Below are positions 35,527 to 44,464 of a stretch of DNA of 64,000 bases, one piece after another. Source of the stretch: Hyphomonas sp. L-53-1-40 (lineage in GTDB: Bacteria > Pseudomonadota > Alphaproteobacteria > Caulobacterales > Hyphomonadaceae); the NCBI RefSeq assembly GCF_000682775.1, contig NZ_AWFI01000016.1:62001-126000 (forward strand). The letters are read 5' to 3'. A model generated the notes under the pieces. It was not told the DNA's origin, ran no database searches, and was given only the letters and a program-made list of their open reading frames with translations. Each line of letters begins with the position of its first letter. The first letter of the stretch is position 1. The position numbers were made by a program, and so were the translations under genes.

Positions 35527-36429
35527 TTAACCGGCGGTCTGAATCACATGCGCCGCCATGGCGCGGCCGCTCTCGACCGCATCACTCGCGAGCCGTCCGA
35601 GCGCCCAATCTCCGCCGGCGATCAGCCGTCCATCGGCACTCGCGGCAAAAGGCATCCCGAGCGGCGTGCGCACGCGTGCATACCGCCAGCGATGGGCGGC
35701 CAGGTAGTCAGGTTCGCCAGGCAAATCCACCTGCTCCCGGACGGCTTCCAGCAACCGCGCCGCTGCGTCATCCTTTTCCAGTTCCAGATTCTCCGCGCTC
35801 CAATCCGCGCTCGCATGCACTGTCCAGCGTTCTAGGCCCGTCTGGCCGGGCTTCGCCAGCATGGGGATCGCTTTTGCAAGCGCACCGTCCAGCGTGAGAG
35901 CCTCCTGCTCCAGCCCGGTCGGGTCTGCGAAGGCCATCAACAGCGTCCAGAGCGGCGACACGTCTGCTTTGGTGATCTGCGCTGACAGCGTGGCATCCGC
36001 CGCAGTGAGCGTTGCAGCCTGTATGGGCGGAGCCGTCACGATCACCCGGTCGAAGACACCCAGACCCACGCCCTGCTGGTCGCTCAGCCTCCAGCCATGT
36101 TCCGCGCGGATCAGCGGCTGAACTTCCACTGATTTGCGAATATCCAGTCCGCCAGATATTGCACGGGCGAGTGCGCTCATGCCGGGCAGCCCTGTCTGGC
36201 GCATCTCGTCCGGCGCGCTGCGCCAAACCTCGCCGCCACCCGGCACGCAGGCCGGAACCCCAGGTGCACCATGGTCGATCGGCCCGAAATCCGTGCGACG
36301 CGTCGCCAGACGACCGCCCAGTCCGCGGCTCTTCTCGAATATGACCGGTGTCATACCCGTCTCCGTCAATGCCCGTCCGACGGCGAGCCCAGCCAGTCCT
36401 GCCCCGATGATTGCGATCCTGTCCGTCAT
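35527..36429 (-). CDS. NAD(P)/FAD-dependent oxidoreductase, renalase-like
   Basis: 300 residues from ATG 36429; six residues more are possible to 36447. The N-terminal dinucleotide-binding fold reads IAIIGAGLAGLAVGRALTET, then VIFEKSRGLGGRLATRR, the FAD signature of the renalase/amine-oxidase group. The C-terminal GDWALGRLASDAVESGRAMA matches the FAD end-motif in this family. Bacterial renalase-like proteins oxidise dihydro-NAD isomers, which suggests a cofactor-repair role, though this is family-level inference. It is divergent from the GNAT gene and 72 bases downstream of the RsmB-like gene. Confidence 0.87.
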   Translation of the reverse strand: MTDRIAIIGAGLAGLAVGRALTETGMTPVIFEKSRGLGGRLATRRTDFGPIDHGAPGVPACVPGGGEVWRSAPDEMRQTGLPGMSALARAISGGLDIRKSVEVQPLIRAEHGWRLSDQQGVGLGVFDRVIVTAPPIQAATLTAADATLSAQITKADVSPLWTLLMAFADPTGLEQEALTLDGALAKAIPMLAKPGQTGLERWTVHASADWSAENLELEKDDAAARLLEAVREQVDLPGEPDYLAAHRWRYARVRTPLGMPFAASADGRLIAGGDWALGRLASDAVESGRAMAAHVIQTAG

Positions 36430-36523
36430 GCTGATTCCCTGTATCAATTACAGTTCAAGCTAGGGCGCGGTCTGGCCAAGTCCCGTAAATAGTGGCTGGA
36501 TAGCGTGGCTGGAGAGGTAATCG

Positions 36524-37132
36524 ATGCTCAAACTGGACCTGCCACCGCAGGTGACGACTGCAAGCCCGGCTGACTGGCAACAGATCGGCGACATCACGGC
36601 TGACGCGTTTTCCGAAGATCCCATCAATCGCTGGATATTCGGCACCGACGCCGCCATCCGGGCGACCTTCCGACAACTGGCGCGAGACATGTATCTTCCT
36701 GAGGGTATCTGCCACCAGATTGGCGATGATGCCGCCACGATGTGGGCCTTGTCCGAAACGCGGCATGGCCTGACATCACTCCAGACCTTCCGGCTGGTCC
36801 TTTCACTTCTCAGCAAAGGATCAAAAGGCACCGTGAAACGGGCGCTGACGGCCGGCGAGATCATGCAGCAATATCATCCGACCGAACGCCACCTCTACCT
36901 CTTCACAATCGGCACACGGAAGGCTGCGCGTGGCAAAGGCCTCGGCAAGACGATATTGCGCCCCATGCTGGACGCCGCCGACCGCGCGGGCCTGCCCTGC
37001 TATCTGGAAAACTCGAACCCCGCCAATTCCGGCTTCTATATGAGCCACGGCTTCGAACGCATGAAACTGTTCGAGGTCGGAGAAGGCTCACCGCAGATGG
37101 AAGCTATGTGGCGGGACCCATTGGTTCAATGA
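36524..37132 (+). CDS. GNAT-family N-acetyltransferase
   Basis: 202 residues. The acetyl-CoA-binding motif is at about residues 124-145: FTIGTRKAARGKGLGKTILR, with the R-x-x-G-x-G/A pattern. The preceding HLYLFTIGT is beta-strand 4, and PCYLENSNPANSGFYMSHGF is the usual strand 5/helix 4 end. The substrate is unknown. It is divergent from the renalase-like gene and ends just before the dispersed repeat at 37138. Sequence composition is like the core genes to its left, whereas the next ORF to the right is much lower in GC. Confidence 0.88.
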   Translation: MLKLDLPPQVTTASPADWQQIGDITADAFSEDPINRWIFGTDAAIRATFRQLARDMYLPEGICHQIGDDAATMWALSETRHGLTSLQTFRLVLSLLSKGSKGTVKRALTAGEIMQQYHPTERHLYLFTIGTRKAARGKGLGKTILRPMLDAADRAGLPCYLENSNPANSGFYMSHGFERMKLFEVGEGSPQMEAMWRDPLVQ

Positions 37133-37137
37133 GGGTC

Positions 37138-37160
37138 TCATCCTGAGCGAAGTCGAAGGA
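37138..37160 (+). repeat. Dispersed alphaproteobacterial repeat motif
   Basis: The core CTGAGCGAAGTCGAAGGA, preceded by TCATC, is a motif I recognise as recurring between genes in many sphingomonad-like and Hyphomonadaceae genomes. I see one copy in this window. It sits at the junction between the GNAT gene and the low-GC ORF. Confidence 0.6.
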
Positions 37161-37211
37161 CGAGGCCCGACTCGCATCAAGCCCGCCCTAGGTCGCGATG
37201 CGGCGGAAGGC

Positions 37212-37877
37212 TTATTGACGCCTCCAACATTTCCAATCCAACTCGACTCGAATAGCAGGCACTTGCGTACGACTAGGTTGCGGGAATGTCGTATCGTCAT
37301 TCACGACTGCAAGTTCACATAGATACCGACTAGTCAGAAAAACTCCGACTTCCCCAACTGATGCTGGTATAGTGTCCTCGTTTACAGTCACTAAGAATTC
37401 GCGATCCACAAGCATTAACCCGACCTCTAAATACGGGGTGAGTTGCCTGTGATCATCATTCTGCAATTGTATATTTCCAGAAACTTCCGGCGCTGAATAC
37501 TCATCCAGCAACAAAGCATCTAGGAACTGACTATATTCGGTCAGCCTCGAATGAAAAAGCATCTTCTGGGCTTCAGACTCGCTAATCTTTCTAACGTAGT
37601 CGTCTGCTTCTACCTGATACTCTTGCCTTAGTATCGATATCTGATTCTGGAGATTCTTCACTTCATCAGAGAGCTCATCGTTCTCGCGCCCCAAGCTCTG
37701 AACTTGCGTAGTCAAATTCCGGTTCGCATTATCTCTCTTCACGAACTTGTTTGCATCATGCGCAAGAAAGATTTGGATGATCGCAACAATTAGGCCTAAA
37801 ACTGCCAACAACGAAGTACCCGCTACTATGAGTGGGTGTTCCGACAGTAGTCGCTTGGCCTTTTCCAATCGCCCCAC
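37212..37877 (-). CDS. Membrane-anchored coiled-coil protein, unknown, low GC
   Basis: 221 residues, family not recognised. One membrane helix at about residues 17-39 (LIVAGTSLLAVLGLIVAIIQ). A coiled coil follows at about 52-100, rich in heptads (SLGRENDELSDEVKNLQNQ). A beta-rich C-terminal domain of about 120 residues reads LEVGLMLVDREFLVTVNEDT and ends WKCWRRQ. Two Cys lie near the end. The base composition is clearly lower in GC than both neighbours (roughly half against over 60 percent in guaB), a sign of acquired DNA. It ends near the dispersed repeat at 37138 and starts five bases from guaB's stop. N-anchored coiled-coil proteins of this plan turn up beside restriction or defence genes elsewhere, but no such genes are here. 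Confidence 0.7.
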   Translation of the reverse strand: MGRLEKAKRLLSEHPLIVAGTSLLAVLGLIVAIIQIFLAHDANKFVKRDNANRNLTTQVQSLGRENDELSDEVKNLQNQISILRQEYQVEADDYVRKISESEAQKMLFHSRLTEYSQFLDALLLDEYSAPEVSGNIQLQNDDHRQLTPYLEVGLMLVDREFLVTVNEDTIPASVGEVGVFLTSRYLCELAVVNDDTTFPQPSRTQVPAIRVELDWKCWRRQ

Positions 37878-37881
37878 CTTC

Positions 37882-39501
<1,620 letters not shown>

Positions 39502-39503
39502 TC

Positions 39504-40670
39504 ATGAAGCTTGCAGATTATGGCCTCAGCCGCGACCGGGGTTTCCTGTCATCTTTCGATCCAGCCAATGTGACCCTGCCGGAATTTCTTCATCCGGTTC
39601 GCGATGTCGCGCTGGCCTTGCCGCGCATTCTGCCGACAGGTCGCGTCCGCGCCCATCTTGAATCCCTGCCCCAACTCGACCTGACCGACTTTCTCGCCAC
39701 CGCGACTGACGCCGAACAGCGTATCGCCATGCTGCATTACAGCTTCATGGTCCAGTCCTATGTCTGGGGCGAACCGGAGGCACCGAAATCCCTGCCCGCC
39801 TGTCTTGCCGTGCCGATCTGGCAGATCGGAAAAGCCATCGGCCAGCCGCCCCTGTTGCCCTATTCCAGCTATACGTTGGAAAACTGGGGCCGGTTCGACC
39901 CGGCTGGCCCGATTGATCTTTCCAATATCTATACAATCCAGCATTTCGACGGCGGCCTCGACGAAGCCTGGTTCATTCTTGTCCATGTCGCGATCGAGGC
40001 GCGGGCGGGCGAATTGCTTGAAGAGGCGACCCAGCTGATCGGCCATTTGCAGGCAGCCGACCAAGCCCGCATCGAATTAAGCCTCAGAGCGATGTCCACG
40101 GCATGGGACGATATCAATGCCATCTTCGACCGCATGCCGGACCAGTGTGACCCCTATGTCTATTTCCACCGCGTCCGCCCCTGGATTCATGGCTGGAAGG
40201 ACAATCCCGCCCTTGGCGATGGCCTTGTCTATGAAGGCGTTGCTGAAACCCTTGGCGCGCCGCAGGCCTTCCGCGGGCAGACCGGCTCTCAATCCTCCAT
40301 TGTGCCGGCCATGGATGCGCTGCTCAGCGTCGGACACGCGGCAGACCCATTGCGCACATTCCTTGACGAGTTGCATGCCTATCGTCCGCCCACTCATCGC
40401 CGCTTCATCGAGGATTTGCGCGCGAACAGTTCGCTGCGCGCCTTCATCGAGGGCGCAGGCAACAAGGCCCTGACCGAACTCTACAATGAGAGTGTGATGA
40501 AACTCGCACGGTTCCGCACGCGCCATCTGGAATATGCGGCCAGCTATATCAACAAGCAATCAAAGGGCGGCGCCGGCAATGATCCGGATGTGGGCACCGG
40601 CGGCACACCTTTCATGAAATATCTCAAGAAGCACCGCGACGAAGCGCAGGCGCACCTTCTTCCCGTGTAA
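39504..40670 (+). CDS. Indoleamine 2,3-dioxygenase family heme protein
   Basis: 388 residues, near the 400 of the family. A strong GGAGG precedes the ATG. The heme-ligand His is residue 341 in RTRHLEYAASYI, close to His346 of human IDO1. Conserved stretches are HFDGGLDEAWFILVHVAIE, FRGQTGSQSSIVPAMDALL and GTGGTPFMKYLKKHRDE. The family opens the indole ring of tryptophan to N-formylkynurenine. Whether this bacterial member prefers tryptophan is not shown. No formamidase, kynureninase or other kynurenine gene is in the window. It is divergent from guaB and 17 kb from trpE. Confidence 0.92.
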   Translation: MKLADYGLSRDRGFLSSFDPANVTLPEFLHPVRDVALALPRILPTGRVRAHLESLPQLDLTDFLATATDAEQRIAMLHYSFMVQSYVWGEPEAPKSLPACLAVPIWQIGKAIGQPPLLPYSSYTLENWGRFDPAGPIDLSNIYTIQHFDGGLDEAWFILVHVAIEARAGELLEEATQLIGHLQAADQARIELSLRAMSTAWDDINAIFDRMPDQCDPYVYFHRVRPWIHGWKDNPALGDGLVYEGVAETLGAPQAFRGQTGSQSSIVPAMDALLSVGHAADPLRTFLDELHAYRPPTHRRFIEDLRANSSLRAFIEGAGNKALTELYNESVMKLARFRTRHLEYAASYINKQSKGGAGNDPDVGTGGTPFMKYLKKHRDEAQAHLLPV

Positions 40671-40671
40671 T

Positions 40672-41088
40672 CTAGTCTACGCAGAGCGCCGGTGTCGCGC
40701 GTCCATTTTCGACGGTGGCATAGCATCCGAAGGGGTTGTCAGTCGCTTGGCACTTGCCCGTAACAGGCTTGCCGGCTTCTGGCATATCGTCGCCGAGGCT
40801 GAGACGGCACTGGCCAATGCAATCGGCATTATCCGCACACGCCTTTCCGGCGTCTTCGAAGGGCTGAATGCACTGTTCCCACCCCCGCATGCCGTCACGC
40901 GCAACGCGACCGCCTGCGGATTCACACGCGGCACGTTCGGCCCCTGTGGCCTTTTCTCCCGCGAACTGGATCTTTTCATAAGGGTCCGCCCCCGACCCAT
41001 ACACGCCGTCGCTGGAATAGACGTCCTGCAGATAGGCACAGCCCGACACTACTGCACCTGCGAGTATGATGGAAATTATCCTGATCAT
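40672..41088 (-). CDS. Cys-rich lipoprotein of unknown function
   Basis: 138 residues. Lipobox Cys at residue 17 (AGAVVSGCAYLQ). The mature part holds nine more Cys, in RAACESAGG, EQCIQPF, KACADNADCIGQC, GKCQATD, FGCYATV and LCVD, suggesting a disulfide-bonded periplasmic domain. The family is not recognised. Its start overlaps the stop of the GFA-family gene by ATGA on the same strand, so the two are translated together. It converges on the IDO-like gene, the stops lying one base apart. Confidence 0.7.
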   Translation of the reverse strand: MIRIISIILAGAVVSGCAYLQDVYSSDGVYGSGADPYEKIQFAGEKATGAERAACESAGGRVARDGMRGWEQCIQPFEDAGKACADNADCIGQCRLSLGDDMPEAGKPVTGKCQATDNPFGCYATVENGRATPALCVD

Positions 41089-41495
41089 TGGCCCGGAAAC
41101 CTTTCAAATCTGGCGATATCGTCTGGAACATGATGGAAGCTTTGCGCATCCGCAATCTGCATGGCCATTTGGGCCGCACCGAACACGGAGGGATCATCCA
41201 GTGTGCCGACTTTCAGGATCACCGCCTGCGGCAGTGAGGGGGATCGCGTTGCGATATGCGTTCCGCAATCGGAGCAAAATTCGCGTAGCGCTCCACGTTC
41301 CAGATCTCCCCGGCGATATCCTTTTGGCTTGCCGAGCGTGTAACGGAACTCCGCAGTTGGCATCGCCATGATCGTATTGGCCTGCCCACCCGTGAAGTAT
41401 TGGCATTCCCGACAATGGCAACTTGCCTTCATGATCGCATCGCCTCCCGCCTCATACCGGATCGCGCCGCAATAACATCCACCTTTGATGGCCAT
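41085..41495 (-). CDS. GFA family Zn-binding protein (glutathione-dependent formaldehyde-activating type)
   Basis: 136 residues from ATG 41495; the frame to 41624 adds an unrelated lead. The zinc-site Cys are at GGCYCGAIRYE, SCHCRECQYFTGG and EFCSDCGTHIA, the full GFA pattern. The body is the usual beta-rich Mss4-like fold (VILKVGTLDDPSVFG). Members bind Zn and in some cases add glutathione to formaldehyde, but most are of unknown substrate. It is translationally coupled (ATGA) to a Cys-rich lipoprotein and divergent from a dodecin-like gene. Confidence 0.88.
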   Translation of the reverse strand: MAIKGGCYCGAIRYEAGGDAIMKASCHCRECQYFTGGQANTIMAMPTAEFRYTLGKPKGYRRGDLERGALREFCSDCGTHIATRSPSLPQAVILKVGTLDDPSVFGAAQMAMQIADAQSFHHVPDDIARFERFPGQ

Positions 41496-41635
41496 TAACT
41501 TTCTCCCTGACTCGCTGCCGGATAGTGGAGCGGACACAAATCTAAAGCAATATAAGGTTTTTTTGGAACAAATACTCTGGTCTTGCATAGTACTTGCAAG
41601 AGAACCCACAATACGCAGAAGCAACCTATTAACTT

Positions 41636-41932
41636 ATGGCAAGCGCCCACCCTCCTCTTCGCCGCATCGTCGGCCTGTCACCGATTTCGGTGGACGACGC
41701 GATTGATCGGGCCCTGGTTCAAGCGCGCGATCTCTTTGGGGAACCAGACTGGTTCGAAGTCTCGACCGCCCGTGGCTTCATCAGCAAGGGACAAGTCACC
41801 CATTACGAAGTGTCGGTCGAATTGGGCTATGAATCCAAGCCCAAGAAATCCGAAAATGACGCCTATTTGAATTCCGTTCTCTCCAGACGCCCCAACCGCC
41901 GCGTACGGAATACAATTGATTGGCGGCTCTGA
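41636..41932 (+). CDS. Dodecin-like flavin-binding protein
   Basis: 98 residues, short but convincing. Dodecins are about 65-70 residues with the pattern I-V-G-x-S-xx-S-x-x-D-A and W-F-E-V-x-x-x-R-G. Here RIVGLSPISVDDAIDRALVQ and DWFEVSTARGFISKGQVTHYEVSVELGYE fit closely, including the Trp that stacks on flavin (DWFEV). An extra 30-residue basic tail (KPKKSENDAYLNSVLSRRPNR) follows and is not typical. Dodecins form twelve-mers storing flavin. The function of the tail is unknown. It is divergent from the GFA gene and convergent with rlmE. Confidence 0.8.
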   Translation: MASAHPPLRRIVGLSPISVDDAIDRALVQARDLFGEPDWFEVSTARGFISKGQVTHYEVSVELGYESKPKKSENDAYLNSVLSRRPNRRVRNTIDWRL

Positions 41933-41945
41933 TAGCGCCCTTGAA

Positions 41946-42653
41946 TTAACCCTTGAATCCCTTTGCCACCACGAAAATTTCGGGACTTCCGGCCCGGCTT
42001 GATGGCGGTTTGATGTGGCGCACCGTCTTGAAATGCGCCTTCAACGTGTCCAGCACATCCTTCGTCGCGCCACCCTGAAACACTTTCGAACAGAATGTGC
42101 CGCCCGGCGCGAGATGTTCAATGGCGAACGCGACCGCCATCTCGACCAAAGCGACGGTCCGCAAATGATCGGTCTGCTTGTGCCCCGTCGTGTTCGCCGC
42201 CATGTCGGACAGGACAAGGTCAACCGGTCCACTCAGCCCTTCCAGCAAGGCCGCAACATCTTCCGGCTCATTCACATCGCCTTCAATGATATGCGCGCCT
42301 TCAATCGGCTCGACCGGCAAGAGGTCGATACCCGCCACTTCCAGCGCGCCCTTCTTCAGCGCGACCTGCATCCAGCCGCCGGGCGCACAGCCCAGGTCAA
42401 CAACGCGCTGACCCTTGCGCAGCAGGTCCAGCTTTTCATTTATCTCAAGCAGTTTGTAGGCCGCGCGGGCCCGATAGCCCTCTTCCTTGGCCTTGCGCAC
42501 ATAGGGATCCTGTAGCTGGCGTTCGATCCAGCGTTTGGAACTTTCATTTTTCGCACGATGCGCCGTGACCTTGCGCTCGGTCATCTGGCGACCGGACGTG
42601 TTCTTGCTTTCCTTGCCGGGACCTTTCCAGCGGCGCTTTCCATCATCCGTCAT
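41946..42653 (-). CDS. rlmE: 23S rRNA (uridine2552-2'-O)-methyltransferase
   Basis: 235 residues from ATG 42653, which lies within the last bases of the phosphatase gene (11-base overlap). The SAM motif reads VVDLGCAPGGWMQVALKKGA. The conserved SDMAANTTGHKQTDHLR carries the catalytic Asp, and CSKVFQGG and IKPPSSRAGSPEIFVVA the later conserved residues. It methylates U2552 of 23S rRNA in the large subunit. The basic N-terminal 45 residues (RRWKGPGKESKN) are longer than in E. coli. Coupling to a Ppx/GppA gene is common in alphaproteobacteria. Confidence 0.95.
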   Translation of the reverse strand: MTDDGKRRWKGPGKESKNTSGRQMTERKVTAHRAKNESSKRWIERQLQDPYVRKAKEEGYRARAAYKLLEINEKLDLLRKGQRVVDLGCAPGGWMQVALKKGALEVAGIDLLPVEPIEGAHIIEGDVNEPEDVAALLEGLSGPVDLVLSDMAANTTGHKQTDHLRTVALVEMAVAFAIEHLAPGGTFCSKVFQGGATKDVLDTLKAHFKTVRHIKPPSSRAGSPEIFVVAKGFKG

Positions 42654-43776
42654 TGCCGGCCTCCGCTGCCGAATGGGTTTGAGGCGTGTTGCCGCCTTCG
42701 CGCCGTTTGCGCCCGCCTCTGCGACGACGACGCGCGGGCTTCTGGCCATACATCATGCTGAGCAGCAGGCCCTCCCTCAGGCCACGGTCGCCAACCCGCA
42801 AACGCCCCGCCGGATAGGCCCGCCAAAGCGCGTCCAGAATAGCACAGCCCGCCAGCATCAGTCCTGCGCGCTCTTCACCAATCGTCGGCAAGGCCGCCCG
42901 CCCGTCCGGTCCGGCTTCGCGCAGCATGTTCAGCACTTTTTCGCCCGAGGTCCGGCTCATCCACGTCCCGTCCACCTTGTCACGGCGATAGCGGTCGAGT
43001 TTCAGATGTACGCCCGCCAGGCAGGTCACTGTCCCGGACGTACCGATCAGGTGCGCCCCTCTCAGCCCCATCGCCGATCGGATCGCCTGTGTGCCTTGCC
43101 AGGCTTCAATAACTTCTCCGGCATGATCCAGCATTGCCTGATAGGCTTCTGCGTCCGGCAGATGAGCAAAGGCTTCGGTCAGGGTCACGACGCCCAGCGG
43201 CAGGCTGGTCCAGTTCTGGATAGGGGCACGCTGGATCAGGCCGTTCAGGCCATTGGCCCGCGCCAGTTCGGCATTCAGCCACGACAATTCCGTCGACCCG
43301 CCGCCAATATCCACCACCAGTACCGACGGCGCATCATCGCCAATCAGGTCATGACACCCGATACTGGCAAGGCGCGCCTCTTCCTTCGCGCCAATGATCT
43401 TGAAGGTCAGGCCGGTCTCGTCGTGCACCCTCTGGATGAAATCCGGACCATTCTCTGCCTTTCGGCAAGCCTCGGTCGCGATGCAGCGAACCTTGCCGAC
43501 TCCATGCGTCTTGAGCTTCCCGCGGATCGCATTCAGCGCATCCATGGCGCGCTCTATCGAAGCTTCCGACAGCCGTCCGGTTTCGTGCAATCCTTCGCCC
43601 AAACGGGCAATTTGGGAGTGCGAATCAACCACACGGAAAGTTTTTCCGTGTGGAGTGGCCACCAGAAGACGGCAGTTATTGGTTCCAAGGTCCACGGCCG
43701 CATAGAGGTCCGAGGCCCTGGCTGGGCGCGGTCGGCCGCGTTTTCCGCGCCGTACCGCTGATTTTTTTTCAGCCAT
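42643..43776 (-). CDS. Ppx/GppA family exopolyphosphatase/pppGpp phosphatase
   Basis: 377 residues from ATG 43776; another Met at 43806 adds ten residues and neither has a clear ribosome site. The first actin-like phosphate loop is LYAAVDLGTNNCRLLVATP, the second VLVVDIGGGSTELSWLN, and the adenosine-side loop is LIGTSGTVTCLAG. All three place it in Ppx/GppA. A very basic tail ends the protein (ARRRRRGGRKRRE). It is shorter than E. coli Ppx, lacking the C-terminal HD-like region. It overlaps rlmE, and hspQ diverges 51 bases away. Whether it acts on polyphosphate or pppGpp cannot be told. Confidence 0.9.
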   Translation of the reverse strand: MAEKKSAVRRGKRGRPRPARASDLYAAVDLGTNNCRLLVATPHGKTFRVVDSHSQIARLGEGLHETGRLSEASIERAMDALNAIRGKLKTHGVGKVRCIATEACRKAENGPDFIQRVHDETGLTFKIIGAKEEARLASIGCHDLIGDDAPSVLVVDIGGGSTELSWLNAELARANGLNGLIQRAPIQNWTSLPLGVVTLTEAFAHLPDAEAYQAMLDHAGEVIEAWQGTQAIRSAMGLRGAHLIGTSGTVTCLAGVHLKLDRYRRDKVDGTWMSRTSGEKVLNMLREAGPDGRAALPTIGEERAGLMLAGCAILDALWRAYPAGRLRVGDRGLREGLLLSMMYGQKPARRRRRGGRKRREGGNTPQTHSAAEAGNDG

Positions 43777-43827
43777 AGTGTGGCCCAAGTTTTTCAGTTG
43801 ATGCATGGTGTATCACAGGAGTGGGAA

Positions 43828-44280
43828 ATGACCAGACGCGCATCGCTCTTGGGAAGGCTGTTAGGCAGCGTGGGAATCGGTCGCCGTAAGGTTGCCGATG
43901 ACGCACTGCTGCTCGACAAACCCCTCGACCGTGACCAGCGCTACAATGACATCACCCCCCTGCTCGCAAAGTTCCAGATCGGCCAGGTTGTGCGCCACCG
44001 CCACTTCCCCTTTCGCGGCATCATTTTCGATGTCGACCCCGTCTTCGCCAACACCGATGAATGGTATGAATCCATTCCGGAAGAAGTGCGCCCGTCAAAA
44101 GACCAGCCCTTCTATCACTTGTTCGCCGAGAATGAGCGCACGCATTACGTCGCCTATGTCTCGGAACAGAACCTCGTGATTGACGATTCCGACACACCGC
44201 TCAGCCATCCGGACATTCAGGAATGGTTCAACGAAACCGGACGCGGGCGCTATGAGCTCAAAAAGGGCGTCGCCAACTGA
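43828..44280 (+). CDS. hspQ: Heat shock protein HspQ-like
   Basis: 150 residues from ATG 43828, chosen because AGGAGTGGGA precedes it; the frame to 43780 would overlap the divergent gene. The core KFQIGQVVRHRHFPFRGIIF, then DVDPVFANTDEWYESIPEE, PFYHLFAENERTHYVAYVSE and NLVIDDSDTPLSHPDI are the HspQ signature. A 45-residue N-terminal lead (GRLLGSVGIGRRK) exceeds E. coli HspQ. In enterics HspQ binds hemimethylated DNA and acts as a specificity factor for the Lon protease. It is convergent with a small ORF downstream of hldE. Confidence 0.92.
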   Translation: MTRRASLLGRLLGSVGIGRRKVADDALLLDKPLDRDQRYNDITPLLAKFQIGQVVRHRHFPFRGIIFDVDPVFANTDEWYESIPEEVRPSKDQPFYHLFAENERTHYVAYVSEQNLVIDDSDTPLSHPDIQEWFNETGRGRYELKKGVAN

Positions 44281-44284
44281 CGCG

Positions 44285-44464
44285 CTAGTTCGGCAGCCCT
44301 TCAGGAGCTTCACCCGTCAGGCAGGCGATCACCTCGTCCCAATGCGCCAATGCTTCGACATCGCCCTGCGCCGCCACTTCAGCAGCACGCAGCGTGGCAA
44401 TCACTTCCGCGTCTTCGCCATATTGTTTGAACAATTGGGCAGCTGTGTGCGCAGCCGGGCTCAT
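44285..44464 (-). CDS. 59-residue protein coupled to hldE
   Basis: A short ORF of 59 residues, beginning MSPAAHTAAQLFKQYGEDAE and ending EAPEGLPN. Its ATG overlaps the hldE stop as ATGA, the usual sign of translational coupling. The sequence is mostly alpha-helical in character, with Ala/Glu-rich stretches (VIATLRAAEVAAQGD) and one Cys (VIACLTG). I do not recognise a family. Its composition is like the genes around it, and the codon pattern reads as coding. Its stop lies five bases from the convergent hspQ stop. Confidence 0.7.
   Translation of the reverse strand: MSPAAHTAAQLFKQYGEDAEVIATLRAAEVAAQGDVEALAHWDEVIACLTGEAPEGLPN

Noticed and set aside
42535-43761. 408-residue plus-strand ORF
   Set aside because: Antisense to the Ppx/GppA and rlmE genes, which carry clear motifs.
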